Source of the DNA: Marinagarivorans sp.
GTDB taxonomy: Bacteria; Pseudomonadota; Gammaproteobacteria; Pseudomonadales; Cellvibrionaceae
Direction: 5' to 3'
Length of the DNA stretch: 49,516 bases
Assembly: GCA_028281865.1 (NCBI GenBank)
Contig: JANQJB010000053.1
Location: forward strand, 1 to 49,516
Positions 18,086 through 27,478 of this stretch are shown here, piece by piece. Each line of letters starts with the position of its first letter. The first letter of the stretch is position 1. Below the pieces are notes generated by a model, which did no database searches, was not told the DNA's origin, and worked only from the letters and a program-made list of their open reading frames with translations. The position numbers and the translations under genes are program-made.

Positions 18086-19023
18086 GTTAATATTGATCCT
18101 AACTTAATAGCGCTCACACCTTTTAGTCTTCTTATATCCCATTTTTCGACTGCCCAATCGAGTTGCGTTAGACAATTTTCTTTTTTTAGCTCTATAGGTG
18201 GTTTTAACTGAAGTGCACGCAGTGAATAATAAATATTTAAGTTGGGCTTTTCTATATCAAGACCCTTAGCGCCGTGCTGTTTACTTAATTTATAGCCGTG
18301 GTTGTCGGTAATGACTGGATGATGCGCGTAGTTTGCAGTACGAGCGCCTAGCAATGTTGTTAAATATATTTGACGTGCCGTACTTTCAAGTAAATCGATG
18401 CCGCGCACAATGTGTGTAATGCCCTGAAATATATCATCAACAACAACAGCGAGTTGATAGGCAAATAAACCATCTTTGCGATGAATAACGAAGTCGCCGC
18501 ATGTTTCTAACAAGTTTTCTTTTTGCGGTCCACAGATATTGTCTTGAAACATTATCTCGGATTTTTTGTTTTGATAGGTTTTAGGTAGGTTACCTACTTT
18601 TAAGCGCAGTGCGTATTGGCCACTCGAATCGAAATGATGGCGACAGTGGCCGTCGTAACAGTTATTTAATAACATCAGGCGTTTGCGGGTGCATGTACAT
18701 TTAAATAGCAAGTCCTCGCGCTGCAAAAATTTGAGTACGGAATTGTAAGCGTCCGACCTTTCACTTTGTCGCAACGGCCGGTCATCCCAAAATAAACTGT
18801 GAGCCTCAAGTGCTTTTTGTATTTCAATTATTGCACCAGGCTGTTCACGAGGTGGGTCAATATCTTCGATGCGTAATAACCATTTACCAGAGTGTGCCCT
18901 GGCGTCGAGAAAACTCGCAACGGCACAAACTAAGGAACCGAAATGCAGGGGTCCAGTCGGAGAAGGCGCGAAGCGCCCAATATAGTTGGAACTATCAGAT
19001 GTTTGAGTGCGGTCAGCCGACAT
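18082..19023 (-). CDS. gluQ: Glutamyl-Q tRNA(Asp) synthetase
   Basis: Truncated glutamyl-tRNA synthetase paralogue that activates glutamate and attaches it to queuosine in tRNA-Asp. The HIGH-like motif lies in IGRFAPSPTGPLHFGSL and the KMSKS-equivalent is KLSKQHGA. A zinc-binding cluster (CTCTR-x-CYDGHC) is present, and the anticodon-binding domain of GluRS is absent (313 residues in total). It lies 38 bp downstream of dksA on the same strand, the usual arrangement in Pseudomonas and enterics, where read-through of dksA transcription supplies it. Its 3' end slightly overlaps the convergent DUF1501 gene. Confidence 0.94.
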   Translation of the reverse strand: MSADRTQTSDSSNYIGRFAPSPTGPLHFGSLVCAVASFLDARAHSGKWLLRIEDIDPPREQPGAIIEIQKALEAHSLFWDDRPLRQSERSDAYNSVLKFLQREDLLFKCTCTRKRLMLLNNCYDGHCRHHFDSSGQYALRLKVGNLPKTYQNKKSEIMFQDNICGPQKENLLETCGDFVIHRKDGLFAYQLAVVVDDIFQGITHIVRGIDLLESTARQIYLTTLLGARTANYAHHPVITDNHGYKLSKQHGAKGLDIEKPNLNIYYSLRALQLKPPIELKKENCLTQLDWAVEKWDIRRLKGVSAIKLGSILT

Positions 19024-19061
19024 TGCTGGAAGCTGACCTAAAAAGATATATGAAAGAAAGT

Positions 19062-19502
19062 TTAGCCGGTAGTTTGTCTTTCTTTAATTTCTGCAAGGGT
19101 TTTACAGTCGACACATTGCGTAGCTGTGGGTCGCGCTTCGAGCCGCCTAATACCAATTTCAATACCGCAAGTATCACAGAAGCCATAGTCATCATTTTCG
19201 ATAAGATCTAAAGTTTTATCGATCTTTTTAATCAACTTTCTTTCGCGGTCGCGAGTACGCAATTCCAGGCTAAATTCTTCTTCTTGGCTCGCGCGGTCTG
19301 CAGGGTCGGGGAAGTTGGCAGCCTCATCCTTCATATGTGTAACGGTGCGGTCAACTTCTTCCATTAATTCACGCTTCCATGCTAACAGCAATTGGCGAAA
19401 ATGCTCTAATTGCTTTTCATTCATGTACTCCTCGCCTGGTTTTTCCTGATAAGGTTCAAAGCCGTGCAAGGAGCCACTGTTATTTGCTAGAGAATCGGGC
19501 AT
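19062..19502 (-). CDS. dksA: RNA polymerase-binding transcription factor DksA
   Basis: Works with ppGpp in the RNA polymerase secondary channel during the stringent response. The coiled coil carries the tip motif DPADRASQEEE with the two key aspartates, and the C-terminal four-cysteine zinc finger reads FCDTCGIEIGIRRLEARP-x-QCVDC. At 146 residues it is of normal length. The start ATG 19502 gives a typical N-terminal extension ending in YMNEKQLEHFRQLL. It is first gene before gluQ. A second, smaller DksA-type gene lies about 5.5 kb away. Confidence 0.96.
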   Translation of the reverse strand: MPDSLANNSGSLHGFEPYQEKPGEEYMNEKQLEHFRQLLLAWKRELMEEVDRTVTHMKDEAANFPDPADRASQEEEFSLELRTRDRERKLIKKIDKTLDLIENDDYGFCDTCGIEIGIRRLEARPTATQCVDCKTLAEIKERQTTG

Positions 19503-19882
19503 TAGTGTAAGCCTCTTTTTTTAGCGTTCTCAAATTGCGATAAACGCGCTGTAATTAATTAGTAGGCTGATAATGCAGCCTGTTTGAGTCAATAATTAAA
19601 CAGACGCGGGAATATTGGGTCACGCCTTTTTATTTTCAAGTTTTATCTTGAACTTTGATCTTAACATCCAAGTTTAGGACATAAATTGCGACAGGCGGGC
19701 AAAATTATCAAAAATCTTGGGGTCGTGCTAGCACTTTGGTTTCAATTTTAGCGAATATTAGTAAATATTTGTGGGGCCCGGGCATTCAAAAGAGAAAGCT
19801 CAGCATTTTCTGAGCAAAATCGGGCTATAGGTATCACGAGCGAAGTTTTCTGGTTGTTTTTTGATCAATGTTGCTGTCAGGG
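19503..19882. other. Intergenic region between Rieske gene and dksA
   Basis: A 380-bp AT-rich stretch that must hold the dksA promoter (minus) and the end of the Rieske gene transcript. The only clear structure is the hairpin at 19798-19815, listed separately. No credible open frame. Confidence 0.5.
19798..19815 (-). terminator. Rho-independent terminator of the Rieske gene
   Basis: Minus strand: GCTCAG-AAAATG-CTGAGC followed by TTTCTCTTTT. A six-base-pair stem with a U-rich tail, 68 bp downstream of the Rieske stop. Confidence 0.65.
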
Positions 19883-20218
19883 TTAAGGCTTAATATAAAC
19901 GCGGTCTTGCTCGATACGCGATTCCACAGCAGTCAGATAGTCACCGATGCATGGCCCCACGACGCATTCGCCGGTGTTTAGCTCAAACAACGCGCCGTGT
20001 GTAGCACAGCGCAGAAGCCCGGTGTCCCCGTCGATGAAATCGTCAGGTTCCCAGTCGAGTGGCGTATCGGCGTGCGGACAACGGTTGATATAGACAAAAA
20101 TATCGCCGTTAGATTTAACGGCGATATAAGATTGGTTTAAAAGTTTAAAGCCTTTGGCACGACTTTCCGGTAGATCTGAAATTCGGCACAGTTCCAGCAG
20201 CGAATTTGGCAAAGTCAT
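19883..20218 (-). CDS. Rieske [2Fe-2S] domain protein
   Basis: A 111-residue protein consisting of one Rieske domain. The iron-sulphur ligands are visible as C47-x-H49 (CPHADTPLDW) and C71-x2-H74 (CATHGALF), with the usual box 2 continuation LNTGECVVGP. No signal peptide or membrane segment, so it is a soluble cytoplasmic electron carrier or a ferredoxin subunit of a dioxygenase/nitrite-reductase-like kind. No oxygenase gene is nearby, so its redox partner is unknown. The TfoX-domain gene lies 83 bp upstream on the same strand. Confidence 0.88.
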   Translation of the reverse strand: MTLPNSLLELCRISDLPESRAKGFKLLNQSYIAVKSNGDIFVYINRCPHADTPLDWEPDDFIDGDTGLLRCATHGALFELNTGECVVGPCIGDYLTAVESRIEQDRVYIKP

Positions 20219-20301
20219 TTAAATTGGCACAATTGAGGTCTGAGGCTGTTCTAGTCCAGGGTAATCCATCCCAATTCAGCTGCCAAGCCTTTGTTTGTGC
20301 T

Positions 20302-20586
20302 CTAGCTTACTGCTGCTTGTTCCAAGGCCTGGTCTGCATCTTCCACCAATTGCTGCTTCAGCTCAGGGGCAAGATCGTTCCAATGAACATTTAAGAGTGC
20401 TCCTTGTAGTGCGTAAAGCATCACTTTGGAGACTTGTATACCGCGAGCCTTTATTCGATTGTAAGCTTCGACGGCCCCCATTTCGGCCAGATCTTCGTAA
20501 GATCTAACGCCGATGGCGTTTAGGATATTAACCGAGGCCATACCCAGATTTTTAAGTTCGATAAGATCATTCTGCACGACAGTCAT
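20302..20586 (-). CDS. TfoX C-terminal domain protein
   Basis: A 94-residue protein that is only the TfoX/Sxy C-terminal domain: LKNLGMASVNILNAIGVRSYEDLAEMGAVEAYNRIK, then VSKVMLYALQGALLNVHWNDL. In full-length TfoX this helical domain follows an N-terminal regulatory domain that promotes natural competence; here the latter is absent. Stand-alone copies are widespread and their role is unsettled. I chose ATG 20586 (with GGGAAAG upstream) over TTG 20604. It is probably in the same transcript as the Rieske gene. Confidence 0.82.
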   Translation of the reverse strand: MTVVQNDLIELKNLGMASVNILNAIGVRSYEDLAEMGAVEAYNRIKARGIQVSKVMLYALQGALLNVHWNDLAPELKQQLVEDADQALEQAAVS

Positions 20587-20788
20587 AAATAGCTTTCCCA
20601 ACAACTTATTATTATTGCGAGTTGTTAATCGACAAACCGCGTCGACCGGTTTTAAAAATTACAACACTATTACTTATGTTTTAGCACAAACTGAGAGATG
20701 CGAAGAGAATTTTTCAAATTTTCTTTATAAGCAAGAATCGGAAGCATCAATTGTGTAAACTTATCCAAACTCTTGGCTATAAAAACAT

Positions 20789-21490
20789 GTGATGGCTTCG
20801 ATGGTGAGAGCGCTTGAAATTTCTATAGCACATATATTGGGTGCCGATAGTTCCTACATCGATTGCCAATCTTTTGAAGTGCCGGTTCATCGATCGATCA
20901 TCGAAGATGTAAGTTCATTAAAAAGTGCAGCTGAACGTGCGGGCTTTGAGCTCGGGCTGGCAAGTGGGTATAGAAGCTACGAACGACAGTTGTCTATTTG
21001 GAATGCTAAAGCGACTGGCAGACGCAATTTGCATGGCGATAGTGGAGAGTTGCTTGATATAAACCAAATGTCTCCTGAACAAGTGCTCTTTGCGATTCTC
21101 AGATGGTCCGCGCTGCCAGGTGCGTCACGCCACCATTGGGGCACGGATTTCGATGTATACGACGCAAGCGCGCTGGGAGCTGAGCAATCGCTGCAATTGA
21201 CCATTGAAGAATGTGAGGGCCCGTTTAAAGCATTTTATGATTGGCTTGATGATTATCTTGCATTGCCCTCCTGCGCTTTTTTTCGCCCGTATTGCCTTGA
21301 CAGCGGGGGAGTTGCTAGGGAACCCTGGCATTTAAGCCATAAGAAAATAGCGGCTTTTTATGAGAAAAAGCTCAATTTAGATATGCTAAAAGAAAGCTTG
21401 CAAGACTCTTCGTGCGAGCTTAAAGAGGTCGCTCTGCGAAACTTGGAAAAGATTTTCAAAAATTATGTTTTGGTTTCAAAGGACTTGTAG
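20789..21490 (+). CDS. M15 family D-alanyl-D-alanine carboxypeptidase (VanY-like)
   Basis: A 233-residue zinc peptidase of the M15B/VanY kind, predicted to trim the terminal D-Ala from peptidoglycan stem peptides. Motifs: LASGYRSYERQLSIWN (substrate-binding), SRHHWGTDFDVYD with the zinc-binding His and Asp, and EPWHLSH with the catalytic Glu and last zinc His. No signal peptide is apparent at the chosen GTG start (an ATG follows immediately at 20792), so the site of action is uncertain. It stands alone between divergent and convergent neighbours. Confidence 0.85.
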   Translation: MMASMVRALEISIAHILGADSSYIDCQSFEVPVHRSIIEDVSSLKSAAERAGFELGLASGYRSYERQLSIWNAKATGRRNLHGDSGELLDINQMSPEQVLFAILRWSALPGASRHHWGTDFDVYDASALGAEQSLQLTIEECEGPFKAFYDWLDDYLALPSCAFFRPYCLDSGGVAREPWHLSHKKIAAFYEKKLNLDMLKESLQDSSCELKEVALRNLEKIFKNYVLVSKDL

Positions 21491-21679
21491 CGCGTAGTTG
21501 ACTAACTTTTGTTTGCTCAGATATTCATTAACTGATATCCGGCGAACAAAAAAACGACTTCGCAAAGCAGCTTGCTCGGCTGGCACAAGCTTTAAATTAA
21601 TTTGTTAATAAATAACAGGTTTATCGCATGCCAGAAGGTGTTGTTGGATAAGAAACTTTCGGGGCGGTTTGGCGCAACA

Positions 21680-21967
21680 TTAAATAGCTTTTTTGCGGGG
21701 ATATTCTTGCTCTTCAATCTCCGCGCCTTGTTTAATCAGCCATTCTAAAACTGATATGCGCGAAGCTAGCATTGACTCATAAGTTTTTAAAATTGACGAA
21801 TTGGGTGATTTAAGCTTTTTAATTCGTTCAATCCGACTACGCAAAAAATTTATGTCTTCCAGAGTCTTCGTCGCTAATAGTTGAGTATTTTGCACAGACC
21901 CAGTCGATAATAATTCTTTGTCTTTATTATTGCCTTTTTCGTGAGCATTCATTGCTTCTATCTCCAA
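21680..21967 (-). CDS. Hypothetical protein, small and helical
   Basis: A 95-residue protein not recognised. It is charged and predicted mostly alpha-helical: a possible coiled coil around residues 30-75 (TLEDINFLRSRIERIKKLK; YESMLASRISVLEWLIK), with a basic C-terminus. No signal peptide or membrane segment. The start may be ATG 21967 or the internal Met at residue 6 (MNAHEK). It stands alone; the DNA on both sides is AT-rich. Acceptance rests on length and composition, so it is less certain than its neighbours. Confidence 0.55.
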   Translation of the reverse strand: MEIEAMNAHEKGNNKDKELLSTGSVQNTQLLATKTLEDINFLRSRIERIKKLKSPNSSILKTYESMLASRISVLEWLIKQGAEIEEQEYPRKKAI

Positions 21968-22468
21968 CTTGGGTTTAATCAGTAGTCATACTCACTTGTA
22001 AATGAGTCGCCTAGGTTATTTTCCAAGCGACTAATTAAATTATGATTAAAAAATATGCATCCATCCAGTTTGAAAAATCAATAATGTGTAAGGGTCGTAA
22101 TGCGTCAGTGCGTTCGCTATAACGGAAATAAATATAAAGCTGGAAAATAGCCGGCTATAAATTCCATTTTATAATTTTGATAAATACGTCACACAATCTA
22201 AACAAACACTTTTTATCGAGTTAAATCAATTGTTTATTGTGGGTTTTGATGCGTACATATCTGTATTAATTGCATAATTCACGATTATTATGTGTATCGT
22301 GTCTAATCGAATGGCGCTATAAAAAGTATGTTTTTGATGTCAAAATAGTCTACGTCTTTAATCGGGCGTTTGTAAGATAGTCGCCCCTGTCGTCGTAAAC
22401 TGAGAACAAATCTGAAACGACGTATAAAATTAATACAACGGCATCGAATTTATCAGGAGACCCTTGGT
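21968..22468. other. Intergenic region with ATAGCCGGCTAT palindrome
   Basis: A 501-bp AT-rich divergent gap holding the promoters of the two uncharacterised genes. A 12-bp perfect palindrome, ATAGCCGGCTAT, is at 22147-22158. AGGAGA at 22454-22459 is the ribosome binding site of the plus-strand gene. No further gene was seen. Confidence 0.45.
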
Positions 22469-23272
22469 GTGAAAGAAGAGCTATATGATTTAGTCTTTAC
22501 TGGTGAGCTGGTTCCAGGGAGCGATTTGGTGCAAACCAAGAAAAACTTAGCCAATCTTTTTAAGATGAGCCCAGATAAGGTTGAGATGTTGTTTTCAGGG
22601 CGCAAAGTTGTGCTAAAGCGGCAGTTGAATCCAGACGCTGCAAACACCTACAGGGTCGCGATAAAAAAAGCAGGGGCTCGGGTCGATTTAGTTCAGTGCC
22701 AAGCTGTTGATCAATCTCCCGCTGACAAGGCTAAGCCGCCGGAAGCCCCCCGCAAAGCGTCTTTTACCGTCGGAGAACCTCAGGCTGCTGCGCAAGCTCA
22801 AGATGCCTTGCGGACTCAAAATTTAAGCGATGCCAATGACGCTAACGAAGCTGATGTAAACCAGACATCCAAAGCGGCAAAGTCGGGTGATTTGCCGAAC
22901 AATAACGACGTGTCGAAAAAGGGAGAAGCTTATAGCCTCAAAGCTCAAGGCGGTAATTTGGTTGAATCTTCCGAGTTAGAGCACGCTGCGTCGGTGGAAG
23001 TGGACACCGGCCATATTTCGTTGCGTGAAACCTCTGGAAATCTCGTTGATGAAGGTGAGATTGTGCATGCGGATGAGCTTGATATTGAAATTCCAGACAT
23101 CGAATTAAGCAGTCTGGATGAGGACTTGCTAAAGCCAGACGAGCGTAAGCAGCCTGAGCGCTCAGCGCTGATGGATGTGGAATTTGACCTTGCCGAGGCC
23201 GGAGCCCGATTGAGCGAACCCAAACAAGAAACAGCGGTTGAACCTAATACTGACCATCTTTCTCTTTTATAG
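22469..23272 (+). CDS. Uncharacterised protein with conserved N-terminal domain and acidic tail
   Basis: A 267-residue protein starting at GTG with AGGAGA ten bases upstream. Residues 6-75 (DLVFTGELVPGSDLVQTKKNLANLF...VEMLFSGRKVVLKR...AIKKAGA) form a small domain that I have seen at the N-terminus of varied membrane proteins in gammaproteobacteria; its function is unknown. The rest is low-complexity and acidic, with two similar segments, GGNLVESSELEHA and SGNLVDEGEIVHADE, suggesting an internal duplication. No signal peptide or membrane helix. The MIP channel gene is 110 bp downstream but has its own leader. Confidence 0.75.
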   Translation: MKEELYDLVFTGELVPGSDLVQTKKNLANLFKMSPDKVEMLFSGRKVVLKRQLNPDAANTYRVAIKKAGARVDLVQCQAVDQSPADKAKPPEAPRKASFTVGEPQAAAQAQDALRTQNLSDANDANEADVNQTSKAAKSGDLPNNNDVSKKGEAYSLKAQGGNLVESSELEHAASVEVDTGHISLRETSGNLVDEGEIVHADELDIEIPDIELSSLDEDLLKPDERKQPERSALMDVEFDLAEAGARLSEPKQETAVEPNTDHLSLL

Positions 23273-23382
23273 CTTTTAATGAATTTAAAATAGGACTTAT
23301 TTTCAAGCTGCCTTTCTGTCATATTTCTGTAGTTTTAATACAATAGCCTCGCGATAATTCTTGAGTTTTCTGAGGTTCTGCA

Positions 23383-24057
23383 ATGTTTAAAGCCTTAATT
23401 GCTGAAGGTTTAGGGACTTTTATTTTGGTCCTGGCGGGCACGGGTGCGGTAATCGTTAATGATGTATACGGCGGCATAGTAGGGCACCTTGGCATTGCCT
23501 TGGCGTTTGGGTTTACCGTGATGGCCGTTATTTACGCGTACGGCTCTGTTTCTGGTGCTCATATCAACCCCGCAGTGACGATTGCCTTTTGGTTGGCGGG
23601 TCGCTTTCCTGCTTCACAAGTTATGCCTTATGTAGTGGTGCAAATACTTGGCGCTATTCTAGCCTCAACGCTATTGCGAGTGAGCTTTCCCGCTCACGAA
23701 AGTCTGGGCGCTACAGCGCTGAATATCGCTGTTTTTCCCGGTTTTTTAATTGAGTTGATTATGAGCTGGTGGTTGATGACCGTTATCTTGCGCGTTTCAC
23801 AGGGTGCGCGCGAAGAGGGCTTTATTGCCGGGGTCATTATTGGTTCGGTTGTGGGTATTGAAGCGCTTGTTGGCGGGCCAATTACGGGGGCGTCAATGAA
23901 CCCGGCACGTTCGATAGGTCCTGCCATCGTTTCCGGGAACGTTTCGGAGTTATGGCTTTATATAATTGCACCGATTATGGGAACGGGTATTGCGGTATTA
24001 AGTTGTAGCCTTGTGTCGTGCAAAAGTTGCTGCTCCATGGCTGCGGTAAAAAATTAA
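23383..24057 (+). CDS. MIP family channel (aquaporin/glycerol facilitator type)
   Basis: A 224-residue six-helix channel for water or small neutral solutes. Both pore half-helix signatures are intact: HINPAVT in the first half and SMNPARS in the second. The N-terminus AEGLGTFILVLAGTGAVIV fits the family. The small size and lack of a GlpF-type Asp after the second NPA (NPARS, not NPARD) favour an aquaporin-like channel over a glycerol facilitator, though this is inference. The C-terminus is unusually Cys-rich (SCKSCCSM). No glycerol kinase is nearby. Confidence 0.88.
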   Translation: MFKALIAEGLGTFILVLAGTGAVIVNDVYGGIVGHLGIALAFGFTVMAVIYAYGSVSGAHINPAVTIAFWLAGRFPASQVMPYVVVQILGAILASTLLRVSFPAHESLGATALNIAVFPGFLIELIMSWWLMTVILRVSQGAREEGFIAGVIIGSVVGIEALVGGPITGASMNPARSIGPAIVSGNVSELWLYIIAPIMGTGIAVLSCSLVSCKSCCSMAAVKN

Positions 24058-24116
24058 TTACTCTGCGGCAACATCTGGGTAATCATCTGATCGTCCGTCG
24101 AAAATCTGCGGTGTGA

Positions 24117-24224
24117 GTTTCAGGGGCGGGTATTAGGTTCAAAAACCGTCAATTCAAGGATGAATTGACGGAACTACAGGGATGTATTTATGTGTTTTTT
24201 GAACCTAATACCCGCCCCTGAAAC
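24117..24224. repeat. Long-inverted-repeat element 1 with nested hairpin
   Basis: Perfect 29-bp inverted arms (24117-24145 and 24196-24224; outer ends GTTTCAGGGG and CCCCTGAAAC) enclose 50 bp. Inside is a second perfect hairpin, CCGTCAATTCA-AGGA-TGAATTGACGG (24146-24171), followed by TACA-GGGA-TGTA. The element lies between the convergent MIP channel and hppA genes. It carries no open frame and no obvious target duplication. Architecture resembles elements at 40905-41031 and 47361-47525, but the arm sequences differ. Confidence 0.85.
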
Positions 24225-24283
24225 GTCTTGAGGGCGCTTTACTCTAAGCGTGAATCAAGTTGTTGAGCAGCATATAAAAACAA

Positions 24284-24313
24284 AAAAAGCGGCTATGTAT
24301 CTAGCCGCTTTTT
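24284..24313 (-). terminator. Terminator of hppA (possibly bidirectional)
   Basis: Perfect 12-bp stem AAAAAGCGGCTA / TAGCCGCTTTTT with a six-base loop. On the minus strand it is followed by further T residues, and it lies 33 bp past the hppA stop. The plus strand also ends in T residues, so it may serve the MIP gene too. Confidence 0.85.
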
Positions 24314-24345
24314 ACGAATCAACTGTTTAACCAGAGATTTAGTTT

Positions 24346-26364
24346 TTAGAGCAAAGGTGCTATAACCAAGCTAACAATTGCCATCACGTTGATAAGGATA
24401 TTCATAGCCGGTCCAGAAGTATCCTTAAACGGATCGCCAACTGTATCACCAACCACTGCTGCAGCATGCACATCGGAACCCTTGCCGCCGAAGTTGCCTT
24501 TTTCGACAAATTTCTTAGCGTTGTCCCAAGCACCACCGGCGTTCGCCATAAACAGAGCCATTAGGACACAACAGACTAATGCGCCGGCCAACATACCACC
24601 TAGCGCTTCAGGACCGAGTAAAAAGCCCACAACAACAGGTGAAGCGACGGCTAATACACCGGGAAGTACCATTTTGGCAAGGGCCGCGCGCGTCGCGATA
24701 TCGACGCAACGACCTGTGTCAGGTTTTGCGTTGCCCTCGAGCAAACCGGGAATTTCTTTAAATTGGCGACGAATCTCTTTAATCATATCGAAAGCAGCGT
24801 CGCCCACGGCGCGCATAGTAATAGCACTGACGAGCATAGGAAATATTCCGCCGAGAAACATACCCATTAGCACTTTCGGGTTTTCAATATTGAGGGCAAA
24901 ATTGTCTACACGCATCGATACTGTTTCGATATAAGCAGCGATGATTGCCAGCGCTGCAAGGCCAGCCGCGCCGATCGCAAAACCTTTACCAATAGCAGCA
25001 GTGGTGTTGCCCACTTCGTCTAGGCCGTCAGTGATTTCGCGTGTTTCTTCGCCGAGGCCAGCCATTTCTGCTATTCCGCCTGCGTTGTCCGCAACGGGGC
25101 CGTAGGCGTCGATAGCCATGGTAATGCCGACGGTACCAAGCATGCCGACTGCGCCAATACCGACACCGTATACGCCTGCGCCCTCGGGAAGTAAAAAGCT
25201 GGCAATTAAAATAATACCGGCGATGGAAAGAACGGGAATCACTACCGATTCCATACCCGCTGCTAGGCCTGATATCATCACTGTTGCGGGGCCGGTCTCT
25301 CCTCCTTTTGCAATTTTCTGCACCGGCTTACCGCCCGTGTAGTATTCAGTCACCAATCCGATAATGATTCCACCTGCAGCGCCTGAGACTACACAAAGCC
25401 AAACGGGTGTCGATATGCCCATTGCTGATAGCAATATATAGGCTGCGATCATAAAAATGACGGTTGCGCCGATTGTGCCAATACGCAAAGCAACTTCGGG
25501 AGACTTGCTGGACATGACGCGCACGATAAGAATACCGGCGATGGAGCAAAATAGCCCAAGGGAAGCGAGTGCAAGAGGCGCGAACATCAATTGCTCGCGC
25601 GCGCCGCCAAGCTCAGTTACAGCAGCAACTGTCATTGCAGATGCGATGGCGATGCTGGCAATCATCGAACCACAATAAGACTCAAAAATATCTGATCCCA
25701 TACCGGCAACGTCACCTACATTGTCACCGACATTATCCGCAATTACTCCGGGATTGCGAGGATCGTCTTCTGGGATACCGGCTTCGACTTTACCGACAAG
25801 GTCTGCACCAACGTCAGCGCTTTTGGTAAAGATGCCACCACCTACGCGTGAAAATAGTGCCACACTTGATGCACCCATACCAAAGCCGTGAATCGCTTCC
25901 GCATGGGCTGGGTCAGACCCAAATAATAAATAGAGCGCACCCAAACCGAGTAATCCCATGGAGGCTATGGTTAGGCCCATGATTGAGCCGCCGTAAAAAG
26001 CGACGGTCAGAGCTGACGCCGCGCCTTTAGTATTAGCCGCTACAGTCGTTCGCACATTCGCTTTGGTTGCTGAGAACATACCAACGTAGCCAGCTGTTGC
26101 CGAGCAGAGCGCTCCGACCACAAACGCAACGGGTGTATGCCAGGAGCGAAAGCCAACAAAAAGCAGAACCGTTACCACGGCCGCGAACATAGCTAGAATA
26201 GAATACTCGCGTTTCATAAATACCATCGCACCGATGTGGATCTCGGAAGCGATGTCAGCAATTTTTCCTTCACCGGAAGGAAATTTAGAAACAATCGAAT
26301 AAATTATAAAGGCAACAACCAGCCCAACACCGCCTATGATAGGTGGCATCATGAGTACATCCAT
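24346..26364 (-). CDS. hppA: Membrane-bound ion-translocating pyrophosphatase HppA
   Basis: A 672-residue, roughly 16-helix membrane enzyme that couples pyrophosphate hydrolysis to cation export. The substrate motif [22 protein letters not shown] is followed by [21 protein letters not shown]. The segment [11 protein letters not shown] has Ala where potassium-independent enzymes have Lys, which indicates a potassium-dependent type. Whether protons or sodium are moved is not decided by the residues I can place. The gene ends in a strong terminator. The soluble pyrophosphatase gene is divergent, 453 bp away, so two pyrophosphate-disposing enzymes share one regulatory gap. Confidence 0.95.
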   Translation of the reverse strand: MDVLMMPPIIGGVGLVVAFIIYSIVSKFPSGEGKIADIASEIHIGAMVFMKREYSILAMFAAVVTVLLFVGFRSWHTPVAFVVGALCSATAGYVGMFSATKANVRTTVAANTKGAASALTVAFYGGSIMGLTIASMGLLGLGALYLLFGSDPAHAEAIHGFGMGASSVALFSRVGGGIFTKSADVGADLVGKVEAGIPEDDPRNPGVIADNVGDNVGDVAGMGSDIFESYCGSMIASIAIASAMTVAAVTELGGAREQLMFAPLALASLGLFCSIAGILIVRVMSSKSPEVALRIGTIGATVIFMIAAYILLSAMGISTPVWLCVVSGAAGGIIIGLVTEYYTGGKPVQKIAKGGETGPATVMISGLAAGMESVVIPVLSIAGIILIASFLLPEGAGVYGVGIGAVGMLGTVGITMAIDAYGPVADNAGGIAEMAGLGEETREITDGLDEVGNTTAAIGKGFAIGAAGLAALAIIAAYIETVSMRVDNFALNIENPKVLMGMFLGGIFPMLVSAITMRAVGDAAFDMIKEIRRQFKEIPGLLEGNAKPDTGRCVDIATRAALAKMVLPGVLAVASPVVVGFLLGPEALGGMLAGALVCCVLMALFMANAGGAWDNAKKFVEKGNFGGKGSDVHAAAVVGDTVGDPFKDTSGPAMNILINVMAIVSLVIAPLL

Positions 26365-26817
26365 AAATCCCCCAATATTAACTATTACTTTGTTTTACAG
26401 CTTGTTTTACAAGTTGCTTTTACTTGCTACGTGTTTTTTGTTTACTGCTTGTGTTCGCGCAAAGTGCGAGTCTTCGGGTACATCTAGAAATAATACATCG
26501 TCTATAAATTAGTAGCGAAAGTGCATTGACTAAGGCTAATCTCTCACACCACATTCCGAGATTAGATGTATATACACATGCCAAATGAAAAAGCGAAGAA
26601 GAGCGAATACCCGCTATTTCGAACTTGGGCGATTCTACGGGACGAAATGTCCGGGGTAAACCAGTTAAGGCATTCAAAGGTAAATAAATAGTGGGCTTTC
26701 GCGCGATTTTTTACCAAATTGCTGGCTTTAAGTACTAAATTTAGGAATGTTGCAGTACAATCCGCGCGCTTTTTCGAGCGCTTTAATTTATTGTTTTTCA
26801 AGTTGAGTATTAGCTGT
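26365..26817. other. Divergent promoter region between hppA and ppa
   Basis: A 453-bp gap read outward into hppA and ppa. Overlapping frames of 79-85 codons on the minus strand and an N-terminal extension of ppa cross it, but they have no family features. No strong palindrome was noticed. Confidence 0.4.
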
Positions 26818-27366
26818 ATGAGTCTTCACCTTGTTCCCACTGGCAAAAATGCCCCCGACGAAGTTAATGTCGTGATAGAAATTCCTATGGGCGGCGAGCC
26901 CATTAAATATGAAGTTGATAAGGATTCCGGTGCGCTTTTTGTCGATCGAATTCTTGGAACCTCAATGCGGTATCCGTGTAACTACGGTTATGTCCCGCAC
27001 ACACTGTGCGGTGACGGTGATCCGGTGGATGTCTTAGTATTTATGAATCGCCCGCTAATGCCGGGTTCTGTAGTAGCCTGCCGTCCCATCGGTGTGCTGA
27101 AGATGACTGATGAGTCGGGCGACGACGCAAAAGTTATTGCGGTTCCTGTTAGCAAAATTACCGCCTATTACGACAAAGTGGACGAGGTGAGTGATCTACC
27201 GGCGATAAAAACAAAACAAATTGCCCATTTTTTTGAGCACTATAAGGACTTAGAAGAGGGGAAGTGGGTCAAAATCGAAGGCTGGGAGGGCGCCGAGATG
27301 GCGCGCAAAGAAATCGTGGACGCGATTGAGAATTACAAAAACGAGCCCGATCAGCCGCGATTTTAA
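26818..27366 (+). CDS. ppa: Inorganic pyrophosphatase (soluble, family I)
   Basis: Hydrolyses pyrophosphate released in biosynthesis to phosphate, in the cytoplasm. A 182-residue family I enzyme with the metal-binding signature [11 protein letters not shown], and [23 protein letters not shown] and [11 protein letters not shown] upstream. The frame is open 33 codons further back, but ATG 26818 ([17 protein letters not shown]) matches the normal start of the family. Read divergently from hppA. Confidence 0.96.
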   Translation: MSLHLVPTGKNAPDEVNVVIEIPMGGEPIKYEVDKDSGALFVDRILGTSMRYPCNYGYVPHTLCGDGDPVDVLVFMNRPLMPGSVVACRPIGVLKMTDESGDDAKVIAVPVSKITAYYDKVDEVSDLPAIKTKQIAHFFEHYKDLEEGKWVKIEGWEGAEMARKEIVDAIENYKNEPDQPRF

Positions 27367-27478
27367 TAGCAAGATGCCTGTAACTTCTGGTTAATCACTC
27401 CGGTCTATTAAAATACACTGTATACTCTTTTCGTTCGAGATACAGAGATATGTAGATATAACTATACGAGGTCGACGT

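Noticed and set aside
20221-20245. Sigma-54 promoter suggested by TGGCAC near 20224
   Set aside because: The GC doublet of the -12 element is missing at the required distance.
26420-26801. Two overlapping minus-strand frames (79-85 codons) upstream of ppa
   Set aside because: They lie in the divergent promoter region, overlap one another and lack any family signature.
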